DNA from: Brumimicrobium sp051745635
GTDB taxonomy: Bacteria > Bacteroidota > Bacteroidia > Flavobacteriales_D > Crocinitomicaceae
NCBI GenBank assembly: GCA_051745635.1
Contig: JBNJEH010000075.1
Coordinates: 1-13,128, forward strand
Direction of reading: 5' to 3'
Length of the DNA stretch: 13,128 nucleotides
The notes below the pieces were generated by a model, which saw nothing but the letters and a program-made list of their open reading frames with translations, was not told where the DNA came from and ran no database searches. Positions within the stretch are counted from its first letter, which is position 1. Each line of letters starts with the position of its first letter. Of the stretch, positions 6,451 to 13,128 are shown piece by piece. The translations under genes and the position numbers were made by a program.

Positions 6451-8676
6451 ATGAAAATCGTCGTTGCTTTCTTGATTTTGCTCAGTTGTTCGATGTTACT
6501 CGGTCAATCAGATCATTTTCTGACGCCGCAAAACAAGGCGTATCTTTACCATACCGTGCGCAAAAGCCCGATTCTTGAAAAAAATATTGGGCGCTACATC
6601 AAATATCATGGTGAAGCCATCGAATTGCCCAACGGTGAGATCAATTATGATTCAACAGAACAGGTCATCATTAATCAACCGGAATTGCTTACCATTTATC
6701 AACATGAATTGCGAAAAGCTCCAAAAGGTATACTTGCAGAGGCGGCCAATAAGATGGCGTTGTGGGAGTTGAATAAAACGCTCAAACATCAGCGGTCGGG
6801 TGACCTGGCACATTCTGGTATGAGTAGCTATTATGAAGAATTTGAAACACTTTTGATCAAAGAATTGCCAGAAAGTGCGCTCCGGCAAAAAGATAATGGG
6901 CTTGCACTGCGTCCCCGCATCGAGAAATTATATAATCCAACGTTGACCTTTAATGATAAAGTAGCGATGCTCGATGGTTTTGGAAAATGGAACAACGATC
7001 AAAAGAAACAAGTGATTCAAGCGTACAGCACTGCGATCAATAAATGGGTCGAAATTCGTGCGTATTCAATTTTTAAATCGTTGGGTGGCGAATCGACGAT
7101 GTTCCACAACGTTTTAACGGCAGCGGGCGATGGCAGTAATACGTCGGGCATGTTTGAGGAGCGCGAAAAAGATGAACGCGGTCGCTGGAATAAAGGACTG
7201 CCAAAAGCTGTGGGACTTTTTCCGTACGAGCCGTATATCGGAAAAAAGCAGACTAGAGGAGCGAAAAAACAGGAAGTTTTGCCCCGGGGGAACACTTTTC
7301 ACTATTTTGAGACGCCTGGTGAAGGAAAGAAGACCAATATTCACCTGGATGTCTGGGGTTATAATTCGGACAAACAGACGACAGTCGTACTGGAAAAAGG
7401 GGGGAGATATTATCCCTTATTCGGCTCTTCAGAAACGCGGTTTCTCTCTCCTGACTCTACTTTCGGCGGTGATTTGACTTATTATACATTGATAAATCGG
7501 GTGCGCGCCGACATCGCTGCATTAGAAGAAAAAGTTTCTGGTCGCCGGGGGTTGGAGTATTGGATTGACTATCACGACGATCGGCGGAAAGATAAATTGC
7601 TGGAAATCGACAAGGTGGAAAAGGAATTAAACGATATCCGGTACAGTACGATCACTACGGATGATAAAAAATATAAAACCGATTCGAAGAAGAAAAAACG
7701 CAAAAAAAGACAGGAAAAAGTAGTGTTATACTACAGTCAGTTAGAATCTATTAAGAAAAAAATTCGTGAGCTCAAGGCGGAAAAAGAAGAGGTGTTGACC
7801 AAAAAGCAAGCCCTGAATCGGAAGTTACAAAATATGTATGATTTGATCGGCACGGAGTGGGTGAGTTTTGAAGAGAACGATGGATTCTATTTGTTTGAAG
7901 ATTCTTCGCGCTTCGACATTCAAACGCAGGAATTTACTTTCCCCCCTTCTGATGATAAAGAGAAATTTCAGGTGAAATTATTGGCCATCCCATTGAGTCA
8001 TCAAAGTCAGCAATTCGATGAAGTGATGCTGCACATCAATGTTGCGGATGCAGAGCCCTTTTACACTGCTCAATTGCGATTGAATATGAATGATGTGTTC
8101 GCATCAGACGATTTTTCGCTCGAAAAGCCGCGTTTAATTACTCCTGAAGATTCTATCGGCGTAATGGAATTTTTTGAAGCCATGCAAAATGATCAGATGT
8201 ATTTTAATATCATTGCCCGAGGTCAGGGAATTGGACAAATGCAGCACGATCAACTGGTCAGTCATCCGGAACCGGAAGTTATGGATGCTTATCCTGGAGT
8301 GAGCAGTGATGAAAAACGTCGTGCGAAAGAAAGTATTGCATTTAAGCAGTTGAGAACGACGGAGGTTACCTTATTTGTTGACCGCTGTATCACGTTAGAA
8401 GTCAATAGCTATACCGATCCGGTTAAAAGTAATTTTACGCCGCCTTCATCAGCTATTGCTGAGACCATGGAGAAGTACGATCTTTCAAAAAATGAAGTTT
8501 TGAGCGGATATCGAACGTATGCTACGCTGAAACAGTTAAAAGAAGAATTGAATATACTGGCAGGTGATTACCTCGATCGGCCCGATGCAAAAGCGGTGAT
8601 TGACCGGTTAAATAAAGCGATAGAAAAAACGTCCATCACAATGGGGAAAACATCTTTTAAGTTTGATGAGTTTTAG
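6451..8676 (+). CDS. Exported protein of unknown function with a lysine-rich coiled-coil segment
   Basis: 741 residues, family not recognised. The N-terminus has a signal sequence with hydrophobic core about 3-17 and likely cleavage after Gln19 (LLGQ-SD). LLSC at 10-13 is a weaker lipobox alternative, which would make it a lipoprotein. Residues about 20-250 look mostly helical; about 280-345 look beta-rich (FHYFETPGEGKKTNIHLDVWGYN, TTVVLEKGGRYYPLFGSS). Residues about 350-462 are highly charged and heptad-like, with a dense basic patch KKKKRKKRQEK at 413-423. The segment 463-660 again looks beta-rich, and the C-terminus is helical. There is no T9SS sorting domain and no further membrane segment, so the protein is probably periplasmic or lipid-anchored. 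The ATG at 6451 is the only start that gives a complete signal peptide. The stop codon overlaps that of the convergent helicase gene. Confidence 0.85.
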   Translation: MKIVVAFLILLSCSMLLGQSDHFLTPQNKAYLYHTVRKSPILEKNIGRYIKYHGEAIELPNGEINYDSTEQVIINQPELLTIYQHELRKAPKGILAEAANKMALWELNKTLKHQRSGDLAHSGMSSYYEEFETLLIKELPESALRQKDNGLALRPRIEKLYNPTLTFNDKVAMLDGFGKWNNDQKKQVIQAYSTAINKWVEIRAYSIFKSLGGESTMFHNVLTAAGDGSNTSGMFEEREKDERGRWNKGLPKAVGLFPYEPYIGKKQTRGAKKQEVLPRGNTFHYFETPGEGKKTNIHLDVWGYNSDKQTTVVLEKGGRYYPLFGSSETRFLSPDSTFGGDLTYYTLINRVRADIAALEEKVSGRRGLEYWIDYHDDRRKDKLLEIDKVEKELNDIRYSTITTDDKKYKTDSKKKKRKKRQEKVVLYYSQLESIKKKIRELKAEKEEVLTKKQALNRKLQNMYDLIGTEWVSFEENDGFYLFEDSSRFDIQTQEFTFPPSDDKEKFQVKLLAIPLSHQSQQFDEVMLHINVADAEPFYTAQLRLNMNDVFASDDFSLEKPRLITPEDSIGVMEFFEAMQNDQMYFNIIARGQGIGQMQHDQLVSHPEPEVMDAYPGVSSDEKRRAKESIAFKQLRTTEVTLFVDRCITLEVNSYTDPVKSNFTPPSSAIAETMEKYDLSKNEVLSGYRTYATLKQLKEELNILAGDYLDRPDAKAVIDRLNKAIEKTSITMGKTSFKFDEF

Positions 8677-10112
8677 TCTAATGACGGCTCATTTTCGAAA
8701 AAAGCAGGATGAAAATTGACGAGATAAAGTTGTTCTGTTGCCCGTGTGAAAGCGGTGTAGAGCCACCTGAAATAAGATTGATCCAGCATTTCTTCAGTGA
8801 GGTAACCCTGATCGATAAATACGCAGTCCCATTGACCTCCTTGTGACTTGTGGCAAGTGACGGCATAAGCATATTTTACCTGAAGAGCGTTGAAGTACGG
8901 ATCGCTCATGATGCGCTCGTATCGCTTTTTCTTATTGCGTTCAAATGCGTAATCTTCTTCGATGGCAAAAAATAATTCCTTCATGCGTTCGCGAGAGATT
9001 GACGGTTGATTTTCCGATAGTGCATCGAGCATGATTTTGACCTCAAATTCACCGTAATCGGGGAAATCGATAAGTTCAACTCTGGCGTCTACAAAATCAA
9101 ACCCGTAGAGCGAAGTGCGGCCGAGAATGCGTTTGACGCGAATCGTTTCCCCGTTGGCGATAAAATTCGAAGAAACGTCCTCACCGAGCCAGTAATAATT
9201 GTTTCGAACGACCATCAGCAAGTCATTGGCGACAACTTGTTCTTCGTACCAAAAAATGCGTGCGCGCACCTGCTCATTAAAGAGGTTGGCCCTTTTATTG
9301 GATCGCGTAATCATGATGGTATTGGTATCGCCATAGTTCGAAAAAGATGAATCGAGTACATCTTCGAGTTCTGAGCCATCAATCCTTTTCAGGTCGCTGT
9401 TTTGGCGCAGTTTAATATGCGGAAAACTGTGCTCCGGAGCTGATCGCAGTGCGGTTGCATTTTCGAGAATGGCTGAATCATACGCTTGTCGCAGCACCTC
9501 GGAAAGTTCAAAACGTCGAATATTCAGGCGAGGAAAGTGATTTTCGAGATAAGATTGTTGGAGTGCCGGACTAAAATCAGCACCTACGGGTGGTAACTGG
9601 CCGCGGTCCCCGATAAAAATAAGGCGGCAATTTTTCCCGTTGTAGACGAATTCGATGACATCTTCCAGCAGGTTTCGCGATTGAATTGTGCCGTCGCTTT
9701 TGAGCGAATAACTACCGATCATAGAAGCTTCGTCAATCAAAAATAGTGTGTTGGTGTGTAGGTTAGGAGCGAGCCCGAGACGAATCCCTCCACCTGCTAC
9801 TTTTTCTTTGCGATATATTTTTTTATGAATCGTGTAGGCTGGATGTCCCGACCGATTACTAAATACTTTTGCCGCGCGTCCAGTTGGTGCCAGTAGCACT
9901 TTTTTTCGGCGCATAGCCGACAGGGCATTGACAAAGGCACTCAGTAAAGTTGTTTTACCCGTTCCCGCATAACCCTGCAGCAGAAATAGCGGGTGATCCT
10001 GAGATGAAGTGTAAAAAGCACAAAGCGCGTGCAAGAGATCCGATTGTTCCCGGGTAGGATTGAAGGGGAAGTTTTTAACCGTCGTCTCGTATAATTGGCT
10101 GCTCACTGTCAT
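8673..10112 (-). CDS. RecD-like SF1B ATP-dependent DNA helicase
   Basis: 479 residues with the full set of SF1 helicase motifs in order: a Q-motif-like FNPTREQ (17-23), Walker A GYAGTGKTT (47-55), Ia LLAPTGRAAKVF (73-84), Walker B LFLIDEASM (123-131), III FIGDRGQLPPVGADF (166-180), IV ITRSNKRA (268-275), V YAYAVTCHKSQGGQW (414-428, the UvrD_C_2 signature) and VI WLYTAFTRA (450-458). It is cytosolic and unwinds DNA 5'-3' if it behaves like RecD2. It lacks the long N-terminal helix-hairpin-helix domain of RecD2 and there are no recB or recC genes nearby, so it acts alone or with partners elsewhere. Its role is probably DNA repair or recombination. The gene is transcribed divergently from the membrane-protein operon and converges on the orphan exported gene with a 4-base overlap. 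Confidence 0.9.
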   Translation of the reverse strand: MTVSSQLYETTVKNFPFNPTREQSDLLHALCAFYTSSQDHPLFLLQGYAGTGKTTLLSAFVNALSAMRRKKVLLAPTGRAAKVFSNRSGHPAYTIHKKIYRKEKVAGGGIRLGLAPNLHTNTLFLIDEASMIGSYSLKSDGTIQSRNLLEDVIEFVYNGKNCRLIFIGDRGQLPPVGADFSPALQQSYLENHFPRLNIRRFELSEVLRQAYDSAILENATALRSAPEHSFPHIKLRQNSDLKRIDGSELEDVLDSSFSNYGDTNTIMITRSNKRANLFNEQVRARIFWYEEQVVANDLLMVVRNNYYWLGEDVSSNFIANGETIRVKRILGRTSLYGFDFVDARVELIDFPDYGEFEVKIMLDALSENQPSISRERMKELFFAIEEDYAFERNKKKRYERIMSDPYFNALQVKYAYAVTCHKSQGGQWDCVFIDQGYLTEEMLDQSYFRWLYTAFTRATEQLYLVNFHPAFFENEPSLD

Positions 10113-10316
10113 ACCAAACGAAGATAAGAGATAACTTGAATTGATGGTGGGATTTTCTGATATTTTAGGAGAGTTGTATGAAAATCATAAATGAAGGAGT
10201 TTTCTAACGCCGCCTTGTTGATTAAACGGTTTAAAAAATCTATTCAATAGCGCGATGTCATATCAAAAAAATTGTAGATTTGTGGGGAATGTAAAGAATT
10301 AATCAAAGGAAAAACA
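10113..10316. promoter_or_regulatory. Divergent intergenic region between helicase and membrane-protein genes
   Basis: 204 bases that must hold promoters for both directions. For the plus strand a perfect TAnnTTTG is listed separately. For the minus strand the best candidate is TTCGTTTG (10115-10122 read on the minus strand), one mismatch, only 2 bases before the helicase ATG, which would give a nearly leaderless transcript. No gene, repeat or strong hairpin is seen; an ATG at 10178 opens only nine codons. Confidence 0.35.
10275..10282 (+). promoter_or_regulatory. -7 promoter element (TAnnTTTG) for the membrane protein-DUF3822-rsmD-coaD operon
   Basis: TAGATTTG is an exact match to the Bacteroidota housekeeping -7 consensus. 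It lies 34 bases before the ATG at 10317, so transcription would start near 10288 with a leader of about 30 bases. The leader holds AAAGGA at 10305-10310, a fair Shine-Dalgarno site 6 bases before the ATG. A TTG at the -33 position is not evident, so activity is inferred from the -7 match and its placement only. Confidence 0.5.
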
Positions 10317-11210
10317 ATGAATAATCAATTTTCTGTTCTCATTAAGCGTTACTTGATTGCTGTTCTCATAGCTATCGTCGGGTTAGTAATGATTATTATC
10401 GGTGTACAAAATGATCAATCCTCACTATTCAATATTGCGGCAGTCAATGTTTTCGTCGGAGGTATTTTAGCCGTACTCTTCAGTGCTGGAATTTTAAGTC
10501 GCGTCATCGTATTTATTATAGGATCAATATGTGTTTTGGTCACTATTTTTATTGGTTTTTCCACCGCCATTTCTGTTCAGAAATCGATGGAACATATTAA
10601 GGAACGCGAACGAGCAGAACAACTCGTTCAATACAATTTGAAAGAGATCCGCGAAATTCAACGTGCTCATAAAAAGAAGCACGGTGTTTATGCGGGAACC
10701 TGGGATGAATTGTTTGACTTTTTCAAGAACGAGAAAATTGAAAAGATCGACGCGATGGGATCTGTCCCGGGACGTGCGATTACTGTAGATGAACGCGACG
10801 CACTGTACGACGACAATCGCGCCATTGATAAGTTGATGACTGAGCGCGAAGCAGCATTGCTCGCTGAGATGGGGAACCCAGGTGAACAGCCAGACCTCGA
10901 AGGGTTCAGGCGTGATACCATCATGGTTCGTTATAAAAAAGAATTTCTCGGTAATATCTCGCGTACGAGAGAACGAAAAGCGCTGAGCCTCGGTAAGTTT
11001 AAAGTTGAAGCATTTAAATATATACCAATGACCGATCCGAGGGAAGAGTGGACGCTGGAGACACGCGATTCCGTCAAATACCTCGATGATACCATTCCAA
11101 CCATCCACGTTTGGGGACGAGAGCCCGTACCGCGCTTTGAAGGAGGGGTGCGCGATACAGTTGGTTTCGGAAATCTTTCAACGAGTTCGGACAAAGGAAC
11201 ATGGGAATAA
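10317..11210 (+). CDS. Three-helix membrane protein with pseudopilin-like segment, function unknown
   Basis: 297 residues. Three hydrophobic helices lie at about 10-30, 38-58 and 61-83, so the protein is anchored in the inner membrane. The long soluble part begins with a charged helix (KSMEHIKERERAEQLVQ, 89-105), then IREIQRAHKKKHGVYAGTWDELFDFFKN (111-138). That pattern of a helix, G-x-Y and a second short helix resembles the segment after the N-terminal helix of type II pseudopilins, and I recall similar segments in uncharacterised Bacteroidota membrane proteins. A later FKYIPMTDPREEW (233-245) and a P/G-rich tail complete it. The start has a fair ribosome binding site and follows an exact -7 element. 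The DUF3822 GTG start lies 1 base after its stop, so it heads the operon. Function is not known. Confidence 0.8.
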   Translation: MNNQFSVLIKRYLIAVLIAIVGLVMIIIGVQNDQSSLFNIAAVNVFVGGILAVLFSAGILSRVIVFIIGSICVLVTIFIGFSTAISVQKSMEHIKERERAEQLVQYNLKEIREIQRAHKKKHGVYAGTWDELFDFFKNEKIEKIDAMGSVPGRAITVDERDALYDDNRAIDKLMTEREAALLAEMGNPGEQPDLEGFRRDTIMVRYKKEFLGNISRTRERKALSLGKFKVEAFKYIPMTDPREEWTLETRDSVKYLDDTIPTIHVWGREPVPRFEGGVRDTVGFGNLSTSSDKGTWE

Positions 11211-11211
11211 A

Positions 11212-11976
11212 GTGAAAGGAAAACAACTTGCAGTTTATATTTCGAGAACCTCAGTAGTTGCTACTGAGGTTCTGCGTTCCAGCCAGGAGGTGTTGCGAGA
11301 AGCGCATATTCGGTTTCACGAAGCGACTCCAGGTGGTTATAAAGCTGAATTGCAGCAGTTTTTTGATCAATTGGAATGGGGGAGTGATTATTCAGAATTC
11401 AGTCTCGCCTGGGCAAGTAATTCGCAAGCAGTTGTTCCGTTGAGTATTTACAACGATTCGCACCCGAAAGCTATTCATCAACTATTATTTGGGAAGAACG
11501 AAGACGATGCCACGACGGACTTTAACCGATTGATGGAGCTGAACCTCGTCATTGTATATGAAATTCCGGATTGGGTGAAGTCTTTTTTTGTCAAGCGATT
11601 TCCGCATATAGAGATTAAACATGAAAATGCGTTCTTTTTGAGAGCCACTTTTCAAGGATCAACTTTCTCCAAAGGATTGCATTTTACCGTTCACGATGAT
11701 TACTTTTCCATTGCACTTGTCGAACGCGACGAATTGTTGTTCGCCAATACGTTCGCCTATCAAACAGTTGAGGATATCCTTTATCATTTGATGTATGTGC
11801 TCGACCAGAAAAACTGGAGAAATGCATCAGTTCGTGCCAGTAGTTATTTTTACACGGCAGAACAGCGCGAGAATGCTGAGGCTGTGATTGATTTGATCCA
11901 GCGCCATCAATTATTAAAGCAAATGGATTTTGCCGATCCCCGTCAAGCGATTAAATTACAACCATTGTGCGTATAA
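11212..11976 (+). CDS. DUF3822 family protein
   Basis: About 254 residues from a GTG start at 11212, one base after the upstream stop. The only in-frame ATG upstream (11086) would overlap the membrane-protein gene by 125 bases and add 42 residues that do not look like this family, so GTG is preferred. The protein begins LAVYISRTSVV and continues through an alternating strand-helix layout, with HFTVHDDYFSIALVERDELLFANTFAYQTVEDILYHLMYVLDQ in the second half. DUF3822 is a Bacteroidota family known next to rsmD and coaD. The two repeated beta-rich halves suggest an actin-like (ASKHA) fold as in PilM, but I cannot confirm this and see no clear nucleotide-binding glycine motif. No signal peptide; cytosolic. 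It overlaps rsmD by 10 bases. Confidence 0.75.
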   Translation: MKGKQLAVYISRTSVVATEVLRSSQEVLREAHIRFHEATPGGYKAELQQFFDQLEWGSDYSEFSLAWASNSQAVVPLSIYNDSHPKAIHQLLFGKNEDDATTDFNRLMELNLVIVYEIPDWVKSFFVKRFPHIEIKHENAFFLRATFQGSTFSKGLHFTVHDDYFSIALVERDELLFANTFAYQTVEDILYHLMYVLDQKNWRNASVRASSYFYTAEQRENAEAVIDLIQRHQLLKQMDFADPRQAIKLQPLCV

Positions 11977-12497
11977 ACAGAGGTAAATTAAAACGAATCC
12001 GATTTTTTCCCCCGAAAGGTTTTCCTTCCCGGCCCACAACTGATTTTGCGAAAGAAGGACTGTTTAATCTTCTGGAAAATCAGGTGGATATGGTCGACAT
12101 GAAAATCCTGGACCTTTTTTCGGGCACGGGGAATATTTCATTTGAGTTTGCCTCGCGCGAAGCCGGTAAAATTACAGCAGTGGATCGCAACTTTAAGTGC
12201 GTGCGGTTTATTTCGGAATTTGCAAAGAAGCACGCCCTGGAGGAAGTGGAAATAGTCAAGTCGGACGCGTTTAAATTTGTAGAAAAAACGCCTGCAAAAT
12301 TTGACCTGGTTTTTGCCGATCCCCCATTTCAGTCCAGTTTTTACGAGTCTCTGATCAATGCTGTTTTTAAAAACGAAATTTTAAATGAGCGCGGGATGTT
12401 TATTTTGGAGCACGAAAAACGCATTAACTTTGAAGCGCATCCCCGTTTTGATTCCTCCAGAAAATATGGTAATGTTGTTTTTAGCTTTTTTTCTTAA
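11967..12497 (+). CDS. rsmD: 16S rRNA (guanine-966 N2)-methyltransferase RsmD
   Basis: 176 residues; E. coli RsmD has 198. It transfers a methyl group from S-adenosylmethionine to N2 of G966 of 16S rRNA during 30S assembly. The family pattern is complete: RINRGKLKRIRF at the N-terminus, RPTTDFAKEGLFNLL (22-36), the SAM-binding LDLFSGTG (48-55), an acidic residue Asp73 after the second strand (AVDRN), and the catalytic DPPF (118-121) typical of N2-guanine and N6-adenine methyltransferases. The start is GTG at 11967: an in-frame TAA at 11952-11954 forbids a longer protein and no ATG lies between them. It overlaps the DUF3822 gene by 10 bases, so the two are translationally coupled. Confidence 0.93.
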   Translation: MRINRGKLKRIRFFPPKGFPSRPTTDFAKEGLFNLLENQVDMVDMKILDLFSGTGNISFEFASREAGKITAVDRNFKCVRFISEFAKKHALEEVEIVKSDAFKFVEKTPAKFDLVFADPPFQSSFYESLINAVFKNEILNERGMFILEHEKRINFEAHPRFDSSRKYGNVVFSFFS

Positions 12498-12513
12498 TTA
12501 AATTGATGAAATT

Positions 12514-12975
12514 ATGAGCAAGATAGGTGTCTTTCCCGGTTCTTTTGACCCTTTTACTAAAGGTCATGAATGTATTGTTAAAAAAGCCCTGGGTTTATTT
12601 GACGAAATTGTCATTGCGATTGGGCAAAATACATCCAAAAAATACCTCTTTGAGCTGGAAAATCGTAAAAAGCACATCGAATCGTTGTTTGAAGATCAGC
12701 CCGAAGTGCGCGTAGCTGTGTTCAAAGGGTTAACGGTTTCATTCTGCGAGTCGATTGGAGCGGAATACATCGTCCGTGGTTTGCGGGATTCCAAAGACTT
12801 TGGCTACGAGCGGAGCATCGCCCAGATGAATTATGAAATTTCTGGCATAGAAAGTGTGTTCTTTATGACCGTTCCCGAGTATACGGCGATCAATTCGACA
12901 ATTGTACGCGAAATTCACAAAAGTGGTGGATCCATGGAATTGTTTGTAACGAATGCCGATGAGCTCGTTAATTAA
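12514..12975 (+). CDS. coaD: Phosphopantetheine adenylyltransferase (PPAT)
   Basis: 153 residues, close to the usual 155-165. It catalyses the fourth step of coenzyme A synthesis, joining 4'-phosphopantetheine and ATP into dephospho-CoA and pyrophosphate, in the cytoplasm as a hexamer. Nucleotidyltransferase landmarks are GVFPGSFDPFTKGH (5-18, with the TxGH motif at 15-18), the RGLRDSKDFGYE block (88-99), which holds substrate-binding and catalytic residues, and YTAINSTIVREI (123-134), the counterpart of the ISSTxVRE motif. It follows rsmD by 16 bases and probably belongs to the same operon; the rsmD-coaD neighbourhood is common across bacteria. There is no strong Shine-Dalgarno site. Confidence 0.96.
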   Translation: MSKIGVFPGSFDPFTKGHECIVKKALGLFDEIVIAIGQNTSKKYLFELENRKKHIESLFEDQPEVRVAVFKGLTVSFCESIGAEYIVRGLRDSKDFGYERSIAQMNYEISGIESVFFMTVPEYTAINSTIVREIHKSGGSMELFVTNADELVN

Positions 12976-13128
12976 ATAGGGAAGCGATACCGTTTTTCTA
13001 ATAAAATTAATAGGATTACCAATGTAAGTCGTAAAACAATAAATAATCAGATGTTAGACAATTAGACAATAGATGTTAGACAGTTGATATTAAGAAATCT
13101 AACATCTCCAAGTCTAACATCTTTTATA
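12976..13128. other. AT-rich intergenic region after coaD
   Basis: The first 70 bases show no gene, hairpin or clear promoter. The rest is the repeat cluster listed separately. No T-run terminator lies directly behind coaD, so either the inverted repeats at 13071-13122 end transcription or the operon goes on beyond the window. Confidence 0.5.
13049..13122. repeat. Cluster of direct and inverted copies of a 10-12 bp word
   Basis: AGATGTTAGACA occurs twice in direct orientation (13049-13060 and 13071-13082, period 22 bases), with a partial copy TTAGACAAT at 13062-13070 between. The reverse complement TCTAACATCT occurs twice further on (13098-13107 and 13113-13122). The second direct copy and the last inverted copy pair as an 11-bp stem (13071-13081 with 13112-13122) followed by four T, so the array can fold into alternative stems and might act as a terminator. 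The cluster may continue past the window end. Confidence 0.7.

Noticed and set aside
7017..7344. Two overlapping minus-strand frames and a plus-strand frame of up to 115 codons inside the orphan exported gene
   Set aside because: They are shadows of the long coding frame, lack starts with signals and show no protein-like pattern.
8666..8695. Possible terminator between the convergent genes (ATGAG / CTCAT followed by TTTT)
   Set aside because: The stem is only 5 bp with a 17-base loop and is AT-rich, which is far weaker than the two 11-bp terminators seen elsewhere in the window.
10178..10207. ATG opening a nine-codon frame in the divergent intergenic region
   Set aside because: It is too short, and nothing shows it is a leader peptide: no attenuator hairpin and no run of one amino acid.
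10524..11108. Long open frame of 194 codons on the minus strand inside the membrane-protein gene
   Set aside because: It lies wholly opposite a better supported gene with membrane helices, a ribosome binding site and operon context. Its translation has no recognisable domain.
13049..13122. CRISPR array
   Set aside because: Repeat units are only 10-12 bases, spacing is irregular, half of the copies are inverted, and no cas gene is near.

Overview
The window reads as a Bacteroidota chromosome, most likely order Flavobacteriales. The evidence is two proteins with type IX secretion system (T9SS) C-terminal sorting domains, a DUF3822-rsmD-coaD gene block of the kind found in this phylum, AT-rich intergenic DNA with weak Shine-Dalgarno sites, and a match to the Bacteroidota -7 promoter element (TAnnTTTG). 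I see no phage, transposon, tRNA, rRNA or CRISPR array, and base composition looks even throughout. It is ordinary chromosomal DNA holding two secreted giants and several poorly described genes.

Layout. Positions 1-717 hold the 3' end of a cytosolic Xaa-His dipeptidase gene (pepD), abutted by a small DUF3820 gene. Positions 877-3359 are a two-gene unit: a small exported protein of unknown function, then a 686-residue protein with a reelin-like module, three PKD domains and a T9SS type B C-terminus. A strong terminator follows. Positions 3583-6306 encode a 907-residue subtilisin-like (S8) protease with an intact catalytic triad, duplicated adhesin-like modules and a T9SS type A C-terminus, again with a strong terminator. 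Positions 6451-8676 encode an exported 741-residue orphan with a lysine-rich coiled coil.

A RecD-like SF1B helicase gene (8673-10112, minus strand) converges on the orphan so tightly that the two stop codons overlap. From a divergent intergenic region starts a plus-strand cluster: a three-helix membrane protein with a pseudopilin-like segment, DUF3822, rsmD (16S rRNA m2G966 methyltransferase) and coaD (phosphopantetheine adenylyltransferase). Spacing is 1 nt, then a 10-nt overlap, then 16 nt, and two of the starts are GTG, so this is probably one operon. The window ends in a small cluster of direct and inverted copies of a 10-12 bp word.

How the genes fit together. The T9SS cargo genes imply a T9SS elsewhere in the genome that moves them across the outer membrane. 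The protease would be released or anchored for extracellular proteolysis, and the PKD protein would sit on the surface as an adhesin-like factor. The 3' operon mixes ribosome maturation and coenzyme A synthesis with two conserved proteins of unknown role. I found no clear new defence or mobile system. The best leads are the orphan exported protein, the reelin-like module with its small partner, DUF3822 and its membrane neighbour, and the terminal repeat cluster.
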